A stretch of 64,000 bases of DNA from Branchiostoma floridae (lineage: Eukaryota; Chordata; Leptocardii; Amphioxiformes; Branchiostomatidae): the NCBI RefSeq assembly GCF_000003815.2, contig NC_049984.1:7798604-7862603 (forward strand). Reading direction: 5' to 3'. The notes beneath the pieces are model-generated. The model was not told the DNA's origin. It saw only the letters and a list, made by a program, of their open reading frames with translations, and ran no database searches. Every line of letters begins with the position of its first letter. Position 1 is the stretch's first letter. Below are positions 60,001 through 64,000 of this stretch, in pieces. A program made the translations under genes and the position numbers.

Positions 60001-63000
60001 CGCATGGCCTCCACCTCGGCCTCAAGGTCACGGTTATGCTGCTTCAAGGACACCACTGTGTCCTCAAGTGAACTGCAGTACAGCTGGAACAACAAAAGTT
60101 GCATATTGGGCAAGGTACATGCGAGTGTCTTCATACCTATTTCTTTGAGGAGTAGTGAGGTATTTTACTTCAAACATTTATCGTAATCGAATTCAATATG
60201 CTAAGCGTTGTTGTTAAATCATTGCTGAAACTTAATTGGTTGCTTTGACTTTACGTGGCATACCGGTATTATGTGTTATCAACGTCAGTGACAAATTGTT
60301 TGTACTGTGTAGTTGGATGCTGCCAGATTGTCCAAAAGTCACAATGGAACATATTTTGCAAGAGCAAGGCCTACAAAATCAATCTGATTATCTTGAAATC
60401 AACAGAAATACAGTAGGGAAGCACATGTACTGTTGACTTCTACAATAAGGTTGTGAATAATGAAAATACTCATACACTATTACACATATGCATATATCAC
60501 TAATATATAGTAATATACACAAACATAAGTTACAGTATTTGATGGCTTGGTAAAAGAATGAGTTTTTGTACGGGTCTTAGGGATTGTGATAGCTGAGTTA
60601 TTTCTGAAGGTCCGCCCCGTTGCTATTGTCCTTGTTGGTGGATCGTCAGGTTATAAAGAGGGTCACTGGTTCTGCTCAAGTATGCCTTTCAGATGTATGT
60701 AGGCATGACAGGTCATTAGATGTGACATAACCACTTGCTATGATGCCTGTAAGGTGGTCCTACTGGCTGACCAAAGCCTACAGCAACAGTTTACCTGGCT
60801 GGCCTCGAGATCCTCATGTGGCTCAGGGGGGTTGTCCAGTCTGAAGAACATGCGGACTGGGAGGCTGTACACGTGGGTTAAAAAACAACACAAAATGAAC
60901 GGTGAGAAATTTTTCCATCTTCATGAAACACAAGGAATACAGGAATCGATTGACAGAAAATTATCCACAGACACATGTACAATTTCTATGTCTTCAAGAC
61001 AGTATTGCTCAGGAAACATGTCTAAAAACGATACCGGGTATGTGAGGTGGGAGTCTTGAGGAAGATAGGAGTTACTGAAGGAGTTACTGAAGTGCCAGCT
61101 GAATAAATGTTTTTGAGGTTGTGTTATACCTGTATTACTGTAAGCTGAAATCATTTGGAAAAAAGAACATGACTGTCATCTGACCTTTTTGCCATCTCCC
61201 TCTGTCCCAGGAGGTTCCTGATGAAGTCATTCAGGCCTCTCTGCCTCTGCTGAATGAATGCTGGGAGGAGGGAGAGATGGACAACAAACATGTGTATCAT
61301 TCTATGAAAAAAATAGTACTACCGTATCTCCAGCCAGAGGTGAAATAAGTGGTTAAGAAAGGTACTTTTCTTGTTAATTGATACAGAGCTGAGCTAATGA
61401 ATAAAGGAACAATAAAAGATACAAAATCAAGAGATTCTGCCACAGTATAAAAAGGAAAGCCAACAGGTGGCTACAAATCAATATTGTCCTTCGTTTTCTC
61501 AAGACCCAAACACATACCAAATATCATCACAATCTATCCAGACCCTTTGTTATGACCACAAATATTCCCAAACAAACAAACACACAAACGGCTTTTGCAG
61601 TTAGCAACTGAGTCTGTTGATCAAGAAGGTTTGCATTGACTTTATAAAAGACTTAACCTGCAAATTTTTATGCAAACAAAGCGAATTCAATGTTTAGGGT
61701 GCTTGCAAGATTGCTATTGTAGACAGATAACAAACTTTGGTTATGATTTACCAGTTGCATCATACACCTAATCAATAGCTAAGCAATTCATGACCTTTGA
61801 ACGCTCATGCCAATATACAATGTACCAACAGGTGTATGACTCGGTAGGCATGTGACCTATTTCTTAGGCTATGCAAAGGTCAGATTCGAATGATACGAAC
61901 AATTCACAATATTGGATGATTTCTTTACTTCACATGTTCACACTAGACTGATTAAATCATGCTGCTAGCAGCCTGCCCAACTGAATTAATTGATGACACC
62001 TGTTCACATGTATCTGATGGTACAACTGCAATTGTGATACTTTTGCATGTTGTCAACAAAACACATTCCATCACACAGCACTGTTTATACTTTTCCTGTT
62101 CACTTCTTTCTCTTTTCTGTGGGCTTAGAGCAAGTGGGGCATTGGTACTGTAAAAATCCTTATTGACAGGAACATCCTGACAATGGTGCAAAAGAATCTT
62201 ATTGACAGGAACATCCTATCAATCGCCTCTTCCATAAAAACATTCATGGTGCAATACATATAAGATATCAAACTTGTACTAGCTAAAATACCTGGATCAA
62301 AGTTGTCTCTGAAGAATCTCTTTGGTGGCAGGTTTAAGTGAAGGGCTGGGAAAATTCTCTGTAACTGCAGCAACGAACAGGAATGATCAACAAAACACAC
62401 AGTCTACTTATCTCTACACATTTGGAAAATTTTCTGTAACTACTGCAATGAACAGGAATTTTTTATTTTTTTCATCAAATGGACAAATTAGTTAGATCAA
62501 ACTTTCTTACTGTAACACTAACAGTAGGGTTCAAGCATCACCAACTGTTTAAGTAGTCTAACCTTTTAACCTAGCAAATAACCGCTAGGCTAACAAGTAT
62601 GAACCAGTTAATAAACTAATCAGTTGGTCAGGCCTCAGGTGCTTGAACCCCACTGTTTAATGGCGTTACACTACTTTACTTTGGGTCATACCTTTTTGTT
62701 GAGTAGCAGAAAGTCCTTGTATCTTCTGAGGACAATCCATTTCCTGGTGTCTCCGTGTTGAACTTCTACCTTGTACAGCTGGTATGTTCAAGGAAGTATT
62801 TGGAAATTTGAAGAAAAAAAAACTATTTAAATGTCGTTGCCACTAACTTTAATTAAATTCACTGATATTGATATAATATACTGTGATCTAAATTGTACAG
62901 TTATGAGTGAGTAACATTATATTGCTTCTTTTTCAACAAAGTCAAAGTCTAATTTGCATTAAAACGTTTTGAAAATAAACTACTGTATTTAACTTCACTA

Positions 63001-63459
63001 TCACTAATTAAAATCACATGCATCAGATCTAACATGGTTATGAGTGAGTAACATTATTACTTTTTTCCACAGTCAAAGTCTAATTTGCATGCAAACATTA
63101 TGTTTAAAGAGCCCAATGTTTACATTACAATAAACACACATGACCACGAACTTGGACTCAAGTTCACAAGTTGGCAACAGGAGTTTTCGTCCTCTGATAC
63201 TTACCGTAACTCTCTGCTGCGACTCTAACGTCTCTTTCCCGACAATCGCGGCCTCCAGCTGGACTCCTCCCGACTCGGAGCCGCTCACAGACCCGCTGGA
63301 CACCACACTGGCGTTCAGACTCTCGGGTTCTGCAACCGTCCATGCCCCGGGCTTCTTGGGCGTCGAAGTCCGCCTAAAAGTTATCACCGTCCTGTCCCTG
63401 CCCTCCCCTTCCCCCGGCCCGGAAAGCTGTGCGCTACTCACGCTATCAGTGTCTGTCAT
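54044..63459 (-). CDS. PX-domain, coiled-coil protein (SNX16/SGK3-type PX), function unassigned
   Basis: Exons in transcript order: 63459-63205, 62778-62692, 62364-62292, 61260-61185, 60864-60795, 60083-59904, 59366-59211, [gap 58739-57924], 57679-57626, 57419-57357, 55744-55595, 54913-54824, 54148-54044 (stop TAG); at least 452 aa plus anything in the gap. All phases fit. The N-terminus is Ser/Glu/Gly-rich. The PX domain follows: LYKVEVQ...WIVLRRYKDFLLL, LQRIFPALHLNLPPKRFF, RDNFDP, RGLNDFIRNLL and VRMFFRLDNPPEPHEDLEAS. RRYKDF and PPKRFF are phosphoinositide-contact motifs. A long Gln/Glu-rich coiled coil covers the next six exons. The last 65 residues (LVIGVKLNMSAQGYRTM, YERIRSTG, WPGWVARELASIAQPL) look globular and conserved but I cannot name them. 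An endosomal adaptor role is inferred from the PX domain only. Confidence 0.85.
54597..54866 (-). repeat. 45-bp minisatellite spanning an exon/intron border
   Basis: Six units have their ACCTG start at 54597, 54642, 54687, 54732, 54777 and 54822, exactly 45 bp apart. The 54822 unit contains the genuine donor of exon 54913-54824 (CAG|gttagt). Every copy repeats the exon end (AACCAGCTYAAACC) plus the donor; the copy at 54642 has the consensus CAG|gtaagt. Confidence 0.92.
55290..55629 (-). repeat. Tandem repeat including a copy of an exon's 3' end and donor
   Basis: 55481-55525 copies 55585-55629 (offset 104 bp). This covers the last 33 nt of exon 55744-55595, its donor GAG|gtgggt and the following intron bases. 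A flanking unit (TGGAATGAGGGAATGAA type) recurs near 55306, 55450 and 55550. Confidence 0.85.
56130..57240. mobile_element. TIR-bearing repeat element (CATACCTTCGCCAA ends)
   Basis: The left end has CATACCTTCGCCAA and the right end TTGGCGAAGGTAAT, which are inverted. It contains repeated ATTAATTATGCAAATTAG blocks, a perfect internal tandem duplication and a (CATA)n run at the right. Fragments of the same family occur at 30386 and about 61500-61600. No ORF with transposase features. Confidence 0.65.
56356..56759 (+). repeat. Perfect 202-bp tandem duplication
   Basis: Two adjacent 202-bp units (anchors GTTCACCTGTACATAACTTC at 56361 and 56563) appear identical by eye across the whole unit, implying a very recent event or an assembly artefact. 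Confidence 0.9.
57924..58739. other. Assembly gap (816 N)
   Basis: A run of N. It sits inside the PX/coiled-coil gene between exons 59366-59211 and 57679-57626, so one or more coding exons may be missing. Open frames spanning it are meaningless. Confidence 1.
59601..59741. mobile_element. 141-bp MITE with CTAGGGTCACATTTCC ends
   Basis: The left end CTAGGGTCACATTTCC matches the complement of the right end GGAAATGTGACCCTAG perfectly, with partial pairing on to GGCCT. The interior is AT-rich. It lies in the intron between exons 60083-59904 and 59366-59211. Confidence 0.8.
62155..62225. repeat. Palindromic minisatellite copies
   Basis: Two units of CTTATTGACAGGAACATCCT about 45 bp apart belong to the family seen at 1731-1885 and 43930-44345. 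Confidence 0.7.
62571..62690 (-). repeat. SINE-like remnant next to a PX exon
   Basis: GGTGCTTGAACCCCACTGTT is shared with 26580 and 46360, flanked by degenerate tRNA-like sequence. It ends at the donor of exon 62778-62692. Confidence 0.4.
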
Positions 63460-63541
63460 CTTCACATCACATTGCACAACTTAACTCTGGTTAAAAACCT
63501 TGCATCGCACGGGAAAGTTGGACGTGACTTTCCCACACTTT

Positions 63542-63565
63542 TTACTTCCGCACACCCGCCGCCAT
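63542..63565 (-). promoter_or_regulatory. YY1-like motif and 7-codon uORF upstream of the PX/coiled-coil gene
   Basis: The minus strand has AACATGGCGGCGGG, a YY1-type core element, followed by GCGGAAGTAA (ETS-like). The ATG inside opens a short frame MAAGVRK ending TAA at 63542, 83 nt before the main ATG. Whether it is transcribed depends on the unmapped start site. Confidence 0.4.
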
Positions 63566-63589
63566 GTTTGGGGAAACTGAACAACTCGT

Positions 63590-63599
63590 GTCACGTGAT
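63590..63599. promoter_or_regulatory. CLEAR-like E-box
   Basis: GTCACGTGAT differs by one base from the GTCACGTGAC element bound by TFEB-family factors at lysosomal genes. It lies 130 bp upstream of the PX gene's ATG, fitting an endolysosomal protein, but function is inferred. Confidence 0.4.
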
Positions 63600-64000
63600 C
63601 AGCAAGGTGCGTGCAAATAAAGAAACTTTGCTTTCTGAGCACAGGTGAATAAAGGACAAAACCTGTGCTGACTTTGACCAAGGAGGTTAAAAGGTCATTT
63701 CATTCATTTCCGATTGTTACGAGAAGTTGAAAAAAAAAAAAAAATACCGAGAAATTAAGAAGTGTTGGAATGAAATTGTGAAAAAAACTGGGCTTGGTAA
63801 CGTTAACACGTTATTGATTGAATCTGTAATTTGATGTTGATTTTGTTGTTAATTTGAGGCGACAGTACAAGTTATGTCTCTTTAATCAACTTTTTAATAG
63901 GCGAAAACAAACGATGGGGAATGACCTTGGTGCTGATTACCACATCGGTTCGGTAGAGCCGCAAATATTGCGTTTCGGAAGTAACCTGCCAGGTGGCGCT
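63600..64000. other. Upstream flank of the PX/coiled-coil gene
   Basis: AT-rich with a poly-A run near 63729. No coding sequence is visible before the window ends. Confidence 0.5.

Overview
The window reads as a 64-kb piece of a draft genome from an invertebrate deuterostome, most likely a cephalochordate (amphioxus, Branchiostoma). Genes are split by many small GT-AG introns. Predicted proteins resemble vertebrate ones closely but the loci are compact, and introns are full of short foldback elements, tRNA- and 5S-derived SINEs and microsatellites. An 816-bp run of N (57924-58739) marks an assembly gap. The species call is an inference from gene content and style, not from a database match.

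Layout. (1) 388-15554, +: a 14-exon DBH-like copper monooxygenase (MOXD1 type, about 615 aa) with all expected copper-ligand motifs. (2) 16980-18572, -: a ninjurin-family two-helix membrane protein. (3) 21493-22727, -: a secreted IL-17-family cytokine with a TATA box and an upstream consensus kappa-B site. (4) 23-27.7 kb: gene-poor and repeat-rich. (5) 28386-41894, +: a SNX16-type sorting nexin (PX domain, coiled coil, serine-rich tail), with two candidate cassette exons. (6) 45551-46692, -: TMEM42, head to head with (7) 47399-50798, +: EMC8/9, a subunit of the ER membrane complex. (8) 54044-63459, -: a second PX-domain gene with a long coiled coil and a short conserved-looking C-terminal region. 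I cannot name it. Its PX exons share boundaries and lengths with the SNX16 gene, so the two look like ancient paralogues.

The genes do not form one pathway. Two are endosomal PX proteins, one is ER membrane biogenesis, and IL-17 plus ninjurin are an inflammation-flavoured pair on the same strand; functional linkage is speculative.

The most unusual signal is that three exons (MOXD1 exon 2, and the exons of the second PX gene ending at 55595 and 54824) have had their 3' ends tandemly copied together with the splice donor into the following intron. In the clearest case a 45-bp unit spanning the exon/intron border is repeated six times in exact register, and a distal copy carries a better donor than the real one. 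Other notable items are a copied MOXD1 exon inside a ninjurin intron, a dispersed palindromic minisatellite, a 5S-rRNA-derived SINE with an 11-bp target-site duplication, and a perfect 202-bp tandem duplication.
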